Under the pieces are notes generated by a model. The model searched no databases. It was not told the DNA's origin and saw nothing but the letters and a program-made list of their open reading frames with translations. DNA of 64,000 nucleotides from Guyanagaster necrorhizus (Eukaryota; Basidiomycota; Agaricomycetes; Agaricales; Physalacriaceae), in NCBI RefSeq assembly GCF_019112545.1, contig NW_025064883.1, forward strand, positions 2,282,684 through 2,346,683, written 5' to 3'. The stretch's first letter is position 1, and each line of letters opens with the position of its first letter. Positions 36,140 through 46,879 of this stretch are shown here, piece after piece. The position numbers and the translations under genes are program-made.

Positions 36140-37700
36140 CGAATAAATGCTAATGGACACATCACAGGCTCACCACGACAGCGAAGGTCTTAGCTGGCCA
36201 TGGCACAAAGTCTTAGACTGTGTACTGTTGGTCGACTGTTGGCCCTCTCCATCAGTTTCTTTGTTCCGATTAACGATCCAAAACGATGTGCCGTACCTAA
36301 AAAGTTGGGATCATATACGAACATCGTTCGAATTTGAGCGAGACCCCTGATTAATCTTTATTGTGAGAGGGTAGATGGAGGAATTATTCAAGCATTTCTA
36401 CCCTCTTGTCAGAGTTGTCGCAACGTCGAATCATACAGTGGTCTACTTAACAGTGATCGGTAACTGGAAATTCCTTGTGTTGGAAATCCTCGGTGATGCG
36501 CAGGGTAGACTCCAGGCTGGTAAGGCCAGAAGGTATAAACTCCTTATTCTGCAGCTCCTACAGAGCTCGTATTTATACTCTCCAGGCTTGTATCTAGAAT
36601 TTACTACAACTTTCTCTTTCTCTCGGGCTTACTCATCAACTCTCAGCATGATGCCGGATTGCCCTTTCTAGAACTTTCCAGCAAAATCCCAACACCTTGG
36701 AGTCCGAACAGATGTAGATGTGCCTCAGCCTGAAAACCATATTTTCAGCTGTGCTGACATTGGTACAGCACGACATGTAGCCGGGAGGTTCAAAACATGA
36801 TAGTCCGTAGTAAAGGGATCTAGTGAACGCTGCCGCTCAATACCGGGCCGGTGAAAGCGCCGCAACTTCGACTTGTTTGGTTTGGTGTAATGCAGCATGT
36901 TACCTACCTGCCTACCATGCCCTGCAGCAGCATCTACCCGGGTGGAATATCAAAAAACTTCGCAAATCCATACGACTGCTCGAGCACGGATTTACACTAC
37001 GACTTTTTGCATCAAGATCAGAGTCCATCGGCCTCGATACATCTTGTGAGTTGAGTTGGAGCAAATTCTTGAACCTCGATAGCGGTGAGTTGTATCGCTC
37101 ATCCGAACATGATTGATTTATGAGTAACAAGTCAAATATTTCTCGACCACTGTATTGACAGAAGAATACATGTGAGTATCTCAGTCGGGCACAACGTGGG
37201 TGAAGCGACTGAGGCATACAGATAGGAACGGCTGGACTATATAGGTGATCGGGAAACGACAGGAGGTGTAAGTATATATAAGGCAAATAGAGCGAGTGAT
37301 CAAAGAGTAAGATAAGATGAAACATACGGATATCCTCCAACACACTGTTGCATGATAATGTATCAAACGGTTAGATCTACCTACACGGAAACACCAGTTA
37401 ACACTGTTATTTTCGATGCCGGTTTCGCAATATTACTAGGACTACTCTCATTCGCTGGAAGTAAGTCTGGACATGTACAATTGCACGCAGTGCATGTGGC
37501 TACTGTTAACTATCCTGTTTGCCTGTCCTGTTTGAGTGTAATGGCCTTAGGCAGATCGTGTATGTCTCCTCTTCTGGTCCCCATTATAAAATATGTATAC
37601 AGCGACGCGGACTGTTCAACCTCTTAAGAATGTTGCATTAGGTTTAAGGATATGCATGAATCAAGATATCTCATTGCATTTACTGTCCATACCACTGCAG
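36140..37700. other. Region without a supported gene
   Basis: Several 60-140 codon frames overlap on both strands, and none shows family motifs or splice-consistent continuation. It separates the right arm from the exon-repeat membrane protein. Confidence 0.4.
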
Positions 37701-37710
37701 TGGTTATACG

Positions 37711-40587
37711 TCAACGCGAAGTCCTACTATAGTCCATATCTACATCGTCCATAGAAAAACGTAGAATATCAGAGGATCGGCGCTTCTTCCACTCTTCCTC
37801 GATTTCTCTATCCATCCGCATCACATCCTCCTCTCGCATGCGTATCGTCGCAAGGAGCTCCTCATTCTGCTCTCTATCCGATGGTAGAGAAGAGATCTTT
37901 CTCTTCAACTGGACAATATCCTCACGCAGGGCATCAGCGCGCTCCTGCAACACAATCTGATCGGGCACAAGATAGGAGCACTCAGACGACAGTACGAGAC
38001 TGCGGTACCGATCAGAGCGCGAGTCCAATGGTTGCATGACCCCATCCACGAACATGAAGAAGTAGGATTCTGGTCTAGACGTCTTCCGGGAAGTTCCCGT
38101 GTCGGCAGTGCCGTTCGATTTTTGCGTTGCTGATCTTGTCGGTGGCCCGACTGGAGGACTCTCCTGCTCCGCTGTATTAAAGAGAGGCAATTCAAGTCGC
38201 GGCGAACCTTCGGGGGAATCTAAGAATGGGTTCGATAATGAATGGTAAGAGTATTCCGAGGTGATATCTGATGATTCTTGTCTCGTCAAAGCACTCGATT
38301 CGTGGCTTTCATGTGTTCTCGTACCTGTGTAGGATGATGGTGTAGTTTCATGGCCAGCTGGGTTTAGTGGTCGCATGACCTCGTCTATGGAGTTAATAGA
38401 AGAGCTACGTGAAGATAGATGTGCATTGTTGAATGATTGTGGAGATAGAGTTCTCGTCAAAGTCAGTCCGCCTTCGGAACGTCGACTGGGGTTACCGCGA
38501 GTCTCCATATCATGAGCACGGGCTTTCAGACGTTGATGGCGCCGATATAGGACGAAACCAATAATGAAGAGTGAAACAGACATCGCCGCAAATACACCGC
38601 CGAGAACTTTGGGTAGGCGTTGTTCGTCCATATATGTTGAGGATGAAGTAGACGAGGATTGAGGGTTATATATACTTGAAGAAGTATTGGTAAGGACTGT
38701 TGTGGTAGCTCTAAAGCTGCGTATCAAGACCTTGAAGAACATCGGTAAATAGATCGTTCCTTACCCACTTGAACTAGGTTCAAAACCAAAAGAATGACTT
38801 GGAAAGTTGCTTCTTTGGCAATTAGCATATGCTCCACGAAAGTAGACATGTTGTTACCTTGTCACCTCCTTACTTGGTCCCGACGTTACCGTCGTCGAGC
38901 TAATTTCTCGTTTAGCCCAAACGAAAAGATATATGGTTATCCTTACCTGGATGGACCAGTAACCTGGCTGCTCGTAGCACTCCTCGGCGTCCCTGACGTA
39001 AAATCGCTATACCGAAGCTAAGTGAAACGCGCACGAATAAATATTTTAACGAGCGTCTCACCTGGTGCCACTGGTGCCTATGCTCGTGCCAGGAGTAGCA
39101 ATAGTAAGGGTAGAAGTTGGCGCCGCGGAAAGCAATCTATCATTACGCAAGGTTCAACGAACTTGCAGGACCAGAGGTTAGTAAATGAGCAGCTTACTTT
39201 GCTGAAGAGATGCTTGAGAAGATCCTAGTATGTATTTAGCCCATAGAACCCATCAAGATCATCCTGCGCTTACTTCGTACGTAAGCCATTATGGCCGATA
39301 CCAATGCCGTTGCTGTTGTCCATATCCTCATGTTAGTTTCATCGATGAACAATCAAAGAAGGCTCTTACAGTGAACCGCTAATAGTTATCGAGGGCGATG
39401 GGCTACAGAATCAACTGGTTACAGATCATCAGATAGGATGTGAAAATATATTACCTAGACGTCGCAGTGGCTGTAATTGGAACAATAACAGATTCCAATG
39501 CGGGTGAGAGGCTAGACGATGTGCTCTGACCATCAACAAATATTGAAGCCGAGGAGCTGTTCACCGACCAATGAGCTGCACTTCGTCGAACAAGATACTA
39601 AAATCTCTTACCTAGATGTCGTGATGCGTACGCTCGGGCTGGGAACAGGATCAAACCCTGACGTGAACAAGACGCTCGACGCTAGGCTGTGACTATCAAC
39701 AGATATTGGGGTCGAAGAGCTGCACCCCATATCAATGAGTTGTAGGACATCGAACAAGTATCAGTCACTTGCCTAGTCGTGATGTGGGAGCTTAGACTTG
39801 AAACAGAACCAGTTACCAATACGGACGACACGCTGTTACTATCAACGGGTATTGAGGCCGAAGAACTGCACGCCATATCAGTGAGCTCAGCAGGACATCG
39901 GGCAGAACGGCACCGTCTCTTACCTAGATTCCGCAGTGCTTGAACTCAATGTGGGCAAGGCGCTAAACAACATCGTTAATGATGCACAGCCGGCATTTGA
40001 ACTGCCACGCACGTAGATGAAAGAGCGTGATACGGCGGCTTTAGAGTTGACGTGGTCGTGCCTTCCGCCAGGCCTGAACTTGCGGAAGGTTGGGAGGTAG
40101 GCGCCTCCGATCCGGATGGGATAATAGGATACCCGCCTATTTCCGCTGACGGCACTACCATAGTGTTGCTGGCTTCTACTACAAGACATTCAGGGCTGGG
40201 AGTCTGAATCTCCGCGACGTAGACTCTGAAAGGTCACGCAGCGAGTCATCAGGGCAGCTATGAGACGATACCCAACCAAGAGCTCACCCAGGGTAGGTAA
40301 AATTTAATTCTATCGTACCAGACGACAAGTTTCTCGGAATATCTGAAATTACTTTGCTTTTGCCGGGGATACTAATAGAGCGCAAAGCAAAGACGAAATC
40401 GCCTTGATCCCGCTCGCTACGAGTCCACGTAGCGTTAACGGGCGCATCAATGTAGACGGTTCCAGGTACAGATATCTGGAAGGCACTGATAGAGCCTGTC
40501 AAGAATAGGAAAGCCAGCCTGCAAAAAAAATCCTTTGATTTCGGAAGCAGGGAAGGAGGACAATGGGACTTACAGGATCGGGAGCAT
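37711..40587 (-). CDS. Single-pass membrane protein with tandem Ser/Thr-rich exons
   Basis: Start ATG 40587. Exon 1 (40587-40574) plus exon 2 from 40518 encode a signal peptide (MLPILLAFLFLTGSISA) and a Kre9-like beta domain (FQISVPGTVYIDAPVNATWT through TIELNFTYPG). A series of Ser/Thr-rich exons follows in the same phase, three of them clearly homologous (at about 39870-39773, 39719-39613, 39559-39468). Each begins SSSASI or SSSTPI, has V-D, and ends in R across the splice. The last exon, about 38735-37711, has a transmembrane segment (VLGGVFAAMSVSLFIIGFVLY), a basic stop-transfer RRHQRLKAR and a cytoplasmic tail of about 280 residues. The tail ends in a coiled coil (LQERADALREDIVQLKRK). 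One intron uses a GC donor (39772-39720). The architecture resembles fungal wall-sensor proteins with a mucin-like stalk; this is inference. Middle exons between 39450 and 38760 are uncertain. Confidence 0.7.
39468..39960 (-). repeat. Tandemly duplicated Ser/Thr-rich exons
   Basis: Three consecutive exon-intron units of roughly 150-160 bp share the exon start (T/C)TC(T/C)TCG(G/A)C(C/T)TCAATA, a V-D pair early on, an exon end ACTAG or TCTAG, and similar intron text ending near GAGCTGCA or GCGTGCAG. The encoded blocks read SSSASIPVDSNSVSSVL, SSSTPISVDSHSLASSVL and SSSASIFVDGQSTSSSL. Confidence 0.75.
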
Positions 40588-40599
40588 AGTCACATAGTC

Positions 40600-41590
40600 C
40601 TTGGAAGGGAACAGCATGGGAGGTAATATCTTATAGCCTGATAGATCTCGTTACATGCAAGACGTAGATCAGTTGGTCTTCCATGATCACCAAGGTGATG
40701 GTGAACGTATGCGGGAAGCGCACCGCCCTTCGAAGTCGTTGATTGGATGCTGATGGCGGCAACGTCGGTGACTCTTGAGAAATGTCCCGCCATCACTGAA
40801 AGAGCGGTGGGAGCACAGGGATCCATCCAGCTTCGGTGAGAACTTCGCAGGTAGACTCCCACAATGTCATGGGTCTCTTCATCATGGGGTTGATGGACTA
40901 GGACAATGTTCACCGAGGTGAAGCGGCCAAGAACAATGATGGCGGGCTTCTTCTGGCAGTCGACTGTTGATCAATGCTGGGGCTCGAACGTTTAGTGTGA
41001 CAGATCTAAATCGTAACATCAGTTTCCTTCCCGCGGTAAATCAAGGAGAAAAAGCCATACTTTCGTGGTATTGATTCAGGGATGCAGTTTCATATTCATT
41101 CAATTATCGCGACAATTCTGGGACACTCAAATCAGTGCCCTGTGCCAAGAGCTGTACTAATCATAATCGGTGCACCATAAAATCTGTTTTAGAAAATCCA
41201 GATAACAGCGTTTGAGTACAATTTCAGCAATGAAACGATGAGGAAATCATCCAGCGGATGTGCTGAAGCGCACTTGCTACAATGCTAGAAGAGCACTTGC
41301 TGGGGAGCAAAGCATGGGAGGGCACAGCAGCGTTTATGTAATCCATATCCACCATTCGAACTCCGATCGTAACGACCTCCCACTTGGACCCACAAGTTCG
41401 GACGTTCCATTCTACACAGTTTTGTACCTCTTGATTTGTCCTTGATGTCCCCCCTTTGCATTCTCTACTAATATCTGTGCGTCTATTTGACCCGTGACTG
41501 CTCTCGTCAGGCCCACGTGGCAAATCATTGATCCTCCAACTTCGTCAAAGCTCCACATCGCAGACCATGCAAGTGTCCTTTCTCACGATG
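40600..41590. other. Intergenic region
   Basis: Divergent 5' flanks of the membrane protein (minus) and the LEA-like gene (plus). The minus frames at 40590-40913 and 41224-41523 show no features. Confidence 0.45.
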
Positions 41591-41599
41591 GAGCAGTAA

Positions 41600-41606
41600 T
41601 ATAAAA
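41600..41606 (+). promoter_or_regulatory. TATA box of the LEA-like gene
   Basis: TATAAAA in the context TAATATAAAAGCCCC, 92 bp upstream of the ATG at 41698. A poly-T run of 13 and a pyrimidine-rich stretch lie between it and the ATG, as is common near fungal transcription starts. Confidence 0.6.
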
Positions 41607-41697
41607 GCCCCTTGTACTCTTCCGTATCTTCTTTTTTTTTTTTTGCTTCCTCATCTATCTCGAACCCGTTTGTCCCATTGTCGACTTAGTTCTCACC

Positions 41698-42582
41698 ATG
41701 GCTCCCACTGACGAATCTCCAACACCCCAGGAAATTAGCTTAGACGCTACGCATATCGCGTAAGTATCCCTCAGAATATCCACAAATATTCGTTCCAACT
41801 AACCACGCCTTTAGAGCCGAGTCCTCTCTTGATCTAAGCGCCGTCGGTAAACGTAAGTATCAAGGCCCTCCACCGACACTCTCACCGACGTTCTTTCAAC
41901 AAGATGAGGCCCGAAAAATCATGTCGCTGCAGCATAAAGTTCTCGGATACCGACCACCGCCCGGTTCCCTGGCCTCAGAAGCCCAAGCCGCGGCTTCCAA
42001 GCATCCGGATGGCATATCCCCTTCACCGCCCGACACCGCTTCACTCCGCGAAGCAGCTCTCAAGGACGCAGCCCGTATCGGGTTAAGAAGCGAACGCAGC
42101 ACACCCTCCAAAAAAATTTCATTCGACATTGATCTGGATCGAATCGGACTAGGTGAGGAGGCCCGTCTCATCTCCCTCCAGTTTGTTGATTCATTTATTC
42201 TGTGAAGCCGACGCGCGTAAATTGATGTCAGAGGAGCATAAAGCCCTCGGGTACCGTCCTCCGCCGGGTTCGCTGGCCGCCGAGGCTCAGGTTGCCGCCG
42301 CCAAACATCCCGAGATCAAGGACTCCAACATTGATCCTCGTATTTTGACCAAGGCGGCTCAGAAAGACGCGGCTAGGATCGCGTAAGTGATACATTATAA
42401 TTTCCATGCTGAGCTGTTCCTGCTGACACCCCCCCACAGGTCGGAGCGAGGAGCCACCGGAGCTAAGTTTGATAGGCGGACTGAAGAGCCGCCCGTGTTG
42501 AAATCGGGAGACAATGCATCGTCAGTACTGTGGCTGCTCCTGAGTTCATGATTCTAATCTTTCATTCAGACCCGGGGCCTGA
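41698..42582 (+). CDS. Seed-maturation/LEA-like protein with two tandem repeats
   Basis: Six exons (41698-41759, 41815-41852, 41904-42152, 42208-42382, 42440-42520, 42570-42582) give 205 residues. Two internal repeats are obvious: EARKIMSLQHKVLGYRPPPG plus SLASEAQAAASKHPD, and DARKLMSEEHKALGYRPPPG plus SLAAEAQVAAAKHPE. Each ends with an Ala-rich LKDAARI or QKDAARI. The composition (Ala, Lys, Glu, no Cys) and the repeats resemble the SMP group of late-embryogenesis-abundant proteins, which in fungi are associated with desiccation or stress tolerance. No signal peptide is present. Two introns end in AAG rather than CAG or TAG. A strong TATA box upstream suggests regulated expression. The family call is inferred from the motif pattern; the gene model is well supported by phases. 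Confidence 0.72.
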
Positions 42583-42689
42583 TGACAATGAGCGGGCGTG
42601 CTGTCCAAGCCATCGCGGAACATGTACATGTACATCTTTGCAAGATATATACTAATGTTTTCATTTCGTCTCAAACAGGAAGCTATTAG

Positions 42690-43150
42690 CTAGTGAGCTT
42701 GAAAATACCCTCCTTCGGACGCTCAACATCCCACTTGCGAGCCCCCTTATGCCCCCTCTTATGCTTCATCTTCCAATCCTTCTTTTGGCAAGGCCGCGAA
42801 CTGCAATACAACGCTCTAATCCCCCTCCCCTCCTTCTTACAAAGCGAAATCGTCACCCCCCCCCCCTCTCTGTATTCCGGGACGGGCCGAGGAGTGTTTA
42901 CCGGCGCTGCATTGGCCATGACCAGGGCAAGAGTAAATTCCGGCGTACGATAACCACTGGAGACGACGCCAATGTGGGCAATCGGTACGTCTGGGGCTTC
43001 TGGCGAACAGCGCCAACACTGTGGACGGGCTGCACTTCGATGACCTGCTTCACTCAATCTGAATAAGAGGTAAAATCGCACGTTTCCAGCAAGTCCACCA
43101 AAACAAGTGATATCGATGACATGGACATCATAATTGTAATGGCCGAACAC
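42690..43150 (-). pseudogene. Possible MYND zinc-finger fragment
   Basis: The minus frame 43150-42686 ends with ALYCSSRPCQKKDWKMKHKR followed by GHKG, matching the second half of a MYND finger (YC-x3-CQ-x2-DW-x3-H). The final Cys and most of the first half are missing, and the upstream part is not recognisable. It is probably a remnant, or a terminal exon of a gene I cannot assemble. Confidence 0.3.
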
Positions 43151-43154
43151 CGCA

Positions 43155-44020
43155 TGACGGTCAATTCAATGTATCCCGATGACGCCCTCTTTTGTGCCGT
43201 TCATGCGCTATGTACTACTGGGGGGGGGGCAAGCAGAATGTCGTAACTGCCCAGACCCGCCGCGGTAGTCTGTTTCGATACACCAGAATATCTGCGGGGC
43301 GGGAAATGTCAGACTGGAGACGAAAACGATCCTGCCCGCACATCTCGCAAGGGCCACGACGCGTCTTGATCCTTTGATTGAGGACCTATCTTCTTGGTAT
43401 CGGTATACGCTGTCCCTATCAGGGGGTACCGGTTCAATTTGCTCATACTTGACCTGTGAAGAACTCGACACAAAAAAGAGACTTTTTCATAAGGCAGTAT
43501 GATCTCCAGATCGTTCTGAGGATTTCCTCCGGGCTGGAGCGTCACCCACTATATAGTGTCCTGGAGATCACATTGTGTTGTTGTCCCGAGAGAAATCGCG
43601 ACCGAGTAGGTATTTTTGCACCATCGAGCTGGGGGTACGATGATGTATGATACGCCGTCGTTGCCATGAAAGAAAAATGTCTGTAACTGAGTATTCCAGT
43701 TTGGCCGAAACTGTTATATACTTCTAGAACTATATTTCAGAAAGCAGTAGACAGATCAGTCAAAGAAAGAGGGGGGGGAGAAAACATCTTTTCATAGCAA
43801 ACCAGATCTTATTGGGCGACGAAGTAGAAGTTTGCGATTCTTGGTCGTCAGCCAAGAAAGAAATTCCGAAAGGGTCATGAAAACAGACATGGAAAGTCTA
43901 TGTTCATCAGAGCGCTCGCATCGTCAAGGAATTTATCACCTCCTCAACTGGAGATCTATGGACAGGCATGGAGAGGTTTGTTCGCATTGTGGCATAGCAG
44001 AACCATACAAATCATATAGG
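43155..44020. other. Region without a supported gene
   Basis: Contains homopolymer runs (G9 near 43218, G8 near 43772) and short frames without family features. Confidence 0.4.
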
Positions 44021-44026
44021 AAACAT

Positions 44027-44793
44027 TCACTCCTGCACAGGAGCCTCATGCTCAACAGCCAAAATCCCCTGCCTCTTCTCCAAAATCCTCGCAGCACGAC
44101 GTTCCCGAGCAGCCTGGAGGAAGAAAAAAAAAAATGAGCCACATGTCCTTGGTGAACACGAAGGAAAAGCGGACCTTATTCTTGATACGACGAGCCTCCA
44201 TCTGGTCAGAAAGGACCTTTGTACGGGTCTTCTCAGCCTTGGCCTTGTGGATGTATTCCATAAGGACACGCTTATTCTTAAAGACATTACCCTTGCTCTT
44301 CTGGTAGAGCGAATGGTACCTATCCATCCATCCATCCACCATCAGGACGACACACGACACGCCACTCAGAGACAAACCACTCACAAATGCTTATCAATCT
44401 TCCCCGCCTCCCTATACTTCCTCAACAACCTCCTCAACACCCTCTGCCTTCTCATCCACATCACCTTACTCGGCATCCTCGCTTCAGCCGTACCCTTCCT
44501 CTTTCCCGGCCCCGTATGTCTTCCCTTCCTCTTCGCAGCCAACAGCTCGCGGGTGCGCGCGCGCGAGTGCACAGTCGTGGGCTTGATGATGATCTGGCCT
44601 TCCTTGATCAGCTTTTTGACGTGCGTGCGCGAGTTGGCATTGCCGATTTCGCTTTGCTCGGCGGGGTCGAGCCAGATTTTGCGTTTGCCGACGCCGGCGA
44701 CGGAGGCGGCGAGGCGTTTTTGGGAACGGAGGTTGACTGTGGGTGGGTTAGATGTGGAAGGAGGGATGGAGGACGAGGGGAGAACGTACCCAT
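44027..44793 (-). CDS. RPL19: 60S ribosomal protein L19 (eL19)
   Basis: Large-subunit ribosomal protein. Four exons (44793-44790, 44736-44385, 44319-44175, 44113-44027) give 195 residues, the normal length. Exon 1 is only ATG plus one base, a common layout in ribosomal protein genes, so the start codon is split from [20 protein letters not shown]. Conserved [67 protein letters not shown] and [19 protein letters not shown] are all present, followed by the usual basic helical tail. Large GC-rich frames on the plus strand (44247-44942, 44387-44839) are shadows of this gene. Confidence 0.97.
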
Positions 44794-45239
44794 GTTTTTG
44801 GTTCCCTGGTCTGTTGGGGGGGATAAAGAGACAGGTTAGACGGGCAGCGTATGGGGATGGATTGCGCACCTTGAGATTTCTTGAGGAGGGTCGGTCGGTA
44901 GCGAGCGCTAGTACACTTTCTGTCGCTGTCTGGCAAGTGTGACGTAAGCAGCCACAATTGAGGAACTGTATAGTTTGTCGGGATATGCCGAGTTTAGCCG
45001 ACGGCATGTCATGTGAAATGAGTGATTCCGAGTTGACAAAGCAATCTGTAGCTCACGATGACATCCACCTTGTCAATTATTTCATCGAAACAGCGAGAAC
45101 AATGTTCATTTTAACGAGGGAATACGTAGACTACGAGACTAGGTTATACTTGAATAATTATGCCCACCGAAAAAAAAAAAGTCCACAGAGAGAAAAACAA
45201 AAAAAAAGACAGCGTCCAGTAAACAACAAACTCCTTAAA

Positions 45240-46872
45240 TCATAGAAGGTGTTTCCATCCAGCGTCCTTGGCCTTCTTAACAAGTCGCTTGACCTCTTGA
45301 GATCGCGCACGAGTAGTGACAAGGAGAGTGTCCGGCATGTCGACAATGACCAGATCGTCGACGCCCAGACAAGAGATGAGTCGACCGGACCCTGGCACGA
45401 CGATACCTCCTGCGACTTGCTCAGTTAGAACTACGGAGAAGGGTCAGTTACTATGAGATTTAGCACAGCAGCACGAGAACCATACCAAGACTATTATCAC
45501 CCAATACACGAGGCTGATTTGCTTCCGCAGGAATAAGATCCGCCAACGACGAGAAATCACCAACGTCATCCCACCCAAAGGTGGCAGGAACAACAGCAAC
45601 GCGCCCCTCAGCAGCAGCAGGCTCCGCCACGGCATTATCAATAGGGATCTTCTCGAGCTCAGGCCACACCTCTTCCAGCACCTTCTGGCGCTCCTTGTCA
45701 TTATCCCACACCTGGCCAATCTTCTGCAAGCCATCATGGAGCTCAGGCTTGTACTCCTTGAGCAGCTCAAGGAGGAATGTAGCCTTTGTGACGAACATGC
45801 CCGCGTTCCAGCGGTACTTGCCCGTCGCGATGTATGCAGCGGCGGTCCGGGCATCGGGCTTTTCCTTGAAACTCGACACGAGACGCGCGTTGGGGGCCTC
45901 GTCGATGGGGAGCTTGTCGCCGAGGCGGATATAACCGAAGCCTGTGGACGGATGGGACGGGGCGATACCGATTGTCACCAGGTAATCCTTCTGGGCAACG
46001 ACGACAGCCTCTGCAACAGCAGAAAGGAACGCGTCGTCGCCTGAAATCATATGGTCCGCAGCGAAGGAGCCAATTACAGCATTAGGATCTCGGTGTGCGA
46101 GAATGGCTGCGGCGAGACCGATGGCAGCCATAGAATCCTTTGGCCCAGGCTCACAAAACAGATTGTCAGCAACTAAATCCGGGAGCTGCTCGTGGATCGT
46201 CTTGACATGGCTCGGGCCGGCGACGATGGTGGTGCGAGACGGCGAGGCAAGTGGGAGAAGGCGGTCCCACGTCGCCTGGATAAGCGAGCGGCCTTTGAGA
46301 GTGAGATCAAGCAGGAACTTTGGGTGGCCCTCACGGGAGAGCGGCCAGAGGCGGGTGCCCGCGCCGCCAGCAGGGATAACGACGTAGAAGCCTGGGATAT
46401 CGCGAGAGACCACAAACGGGAACGAGGATAGCACGTTGTCGCCGAGCGGGGAGGGGTGGTGCGCGTGCGACGACGGGAAGGCGGGGACCGACACGGGGGT
46501 GCTGGGTGACAAGAACGGGGAGCGCGAGCGGAGTTGCGGGCTCGAGGGCACGGGAGTGATGAACCCCGACGACCGGTGGTTATTGTTGTTATTGTGCTGC
46601 GAGAATTGTGTGAGTCCTGTGCGGGGAGGCACACCCCAGCGCGCTCACCTGCAATCCCTCCCGGACCTGGTGCTCCAGGCTCGTATTCGCGGCGCGGAGC
46701 TCAGCGCATTCCTGCCTCAGCTCTGCCACGTCTTGTTGCTACCACCCACCCAGTTCCAGTCAGTCGCCAGACGCAAGCTGAGGGCACGAGGAGACAACAT
46801 TACCGATTTCTCCATTAAAGAGAGGATCGTCTGGAACATGACTTGTATGTTGGGGTCGGCAGTTCCATCCAT
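45240..46872 (-). CDS. Bacterial-type mannose-1-phosphate guanylyltransferase (ManC-like) with N-terminal coiled coil
   Basis: Makes GDP-mannose from GTP and mannose-1-phosphate. Four exons (46872-46804, 46738-46649, 46596-45486, 45430-45240) give 486 residues. The first about 53 residues form a short coiled coil (VMFQTILSLMEKS, QQDVAELRQECAELRAANTS), followed by an Asn-rich, Ser/Pro-rich linker. The nucleotidyltransferase domain starts at FYVVIPAGGAGTRLWPLSRE (signature GGxGTRLWPLSR) and continues with PKFLLDL, a DSMAAIGLAAA block, GSFAADHMI, STGFGYI, FKEKPD and WNAGMFV. The C-terminus is GGIVVPGSGRLISCLGVDDL ... TTRARSQEVKRLV. This matches bacterial ManC, especially the actinobacterial pattern I remember, rather than the hexapeptide-repeat GMPPB/Psa1 enzyme that fungi use. 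No phosphomannose isomerase domain is fused. Origin by transfer is inference. Confidence 0.88.
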
Positions 46873-46879
46873 GTTGGGC

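Noticed and set aside
44247..44942. 231-codon plus-strand open frame (and 44387-44839)
   Set aside because: It lies antisense to RPL19 exons and arises from their GC-rich codons; it has no splice logic or family motif.
45736..46431. Plus-strand open frames opposite the ManC-like gene
   Set aside because: They are shadows of a GC-rich coding exon on the minus strand.
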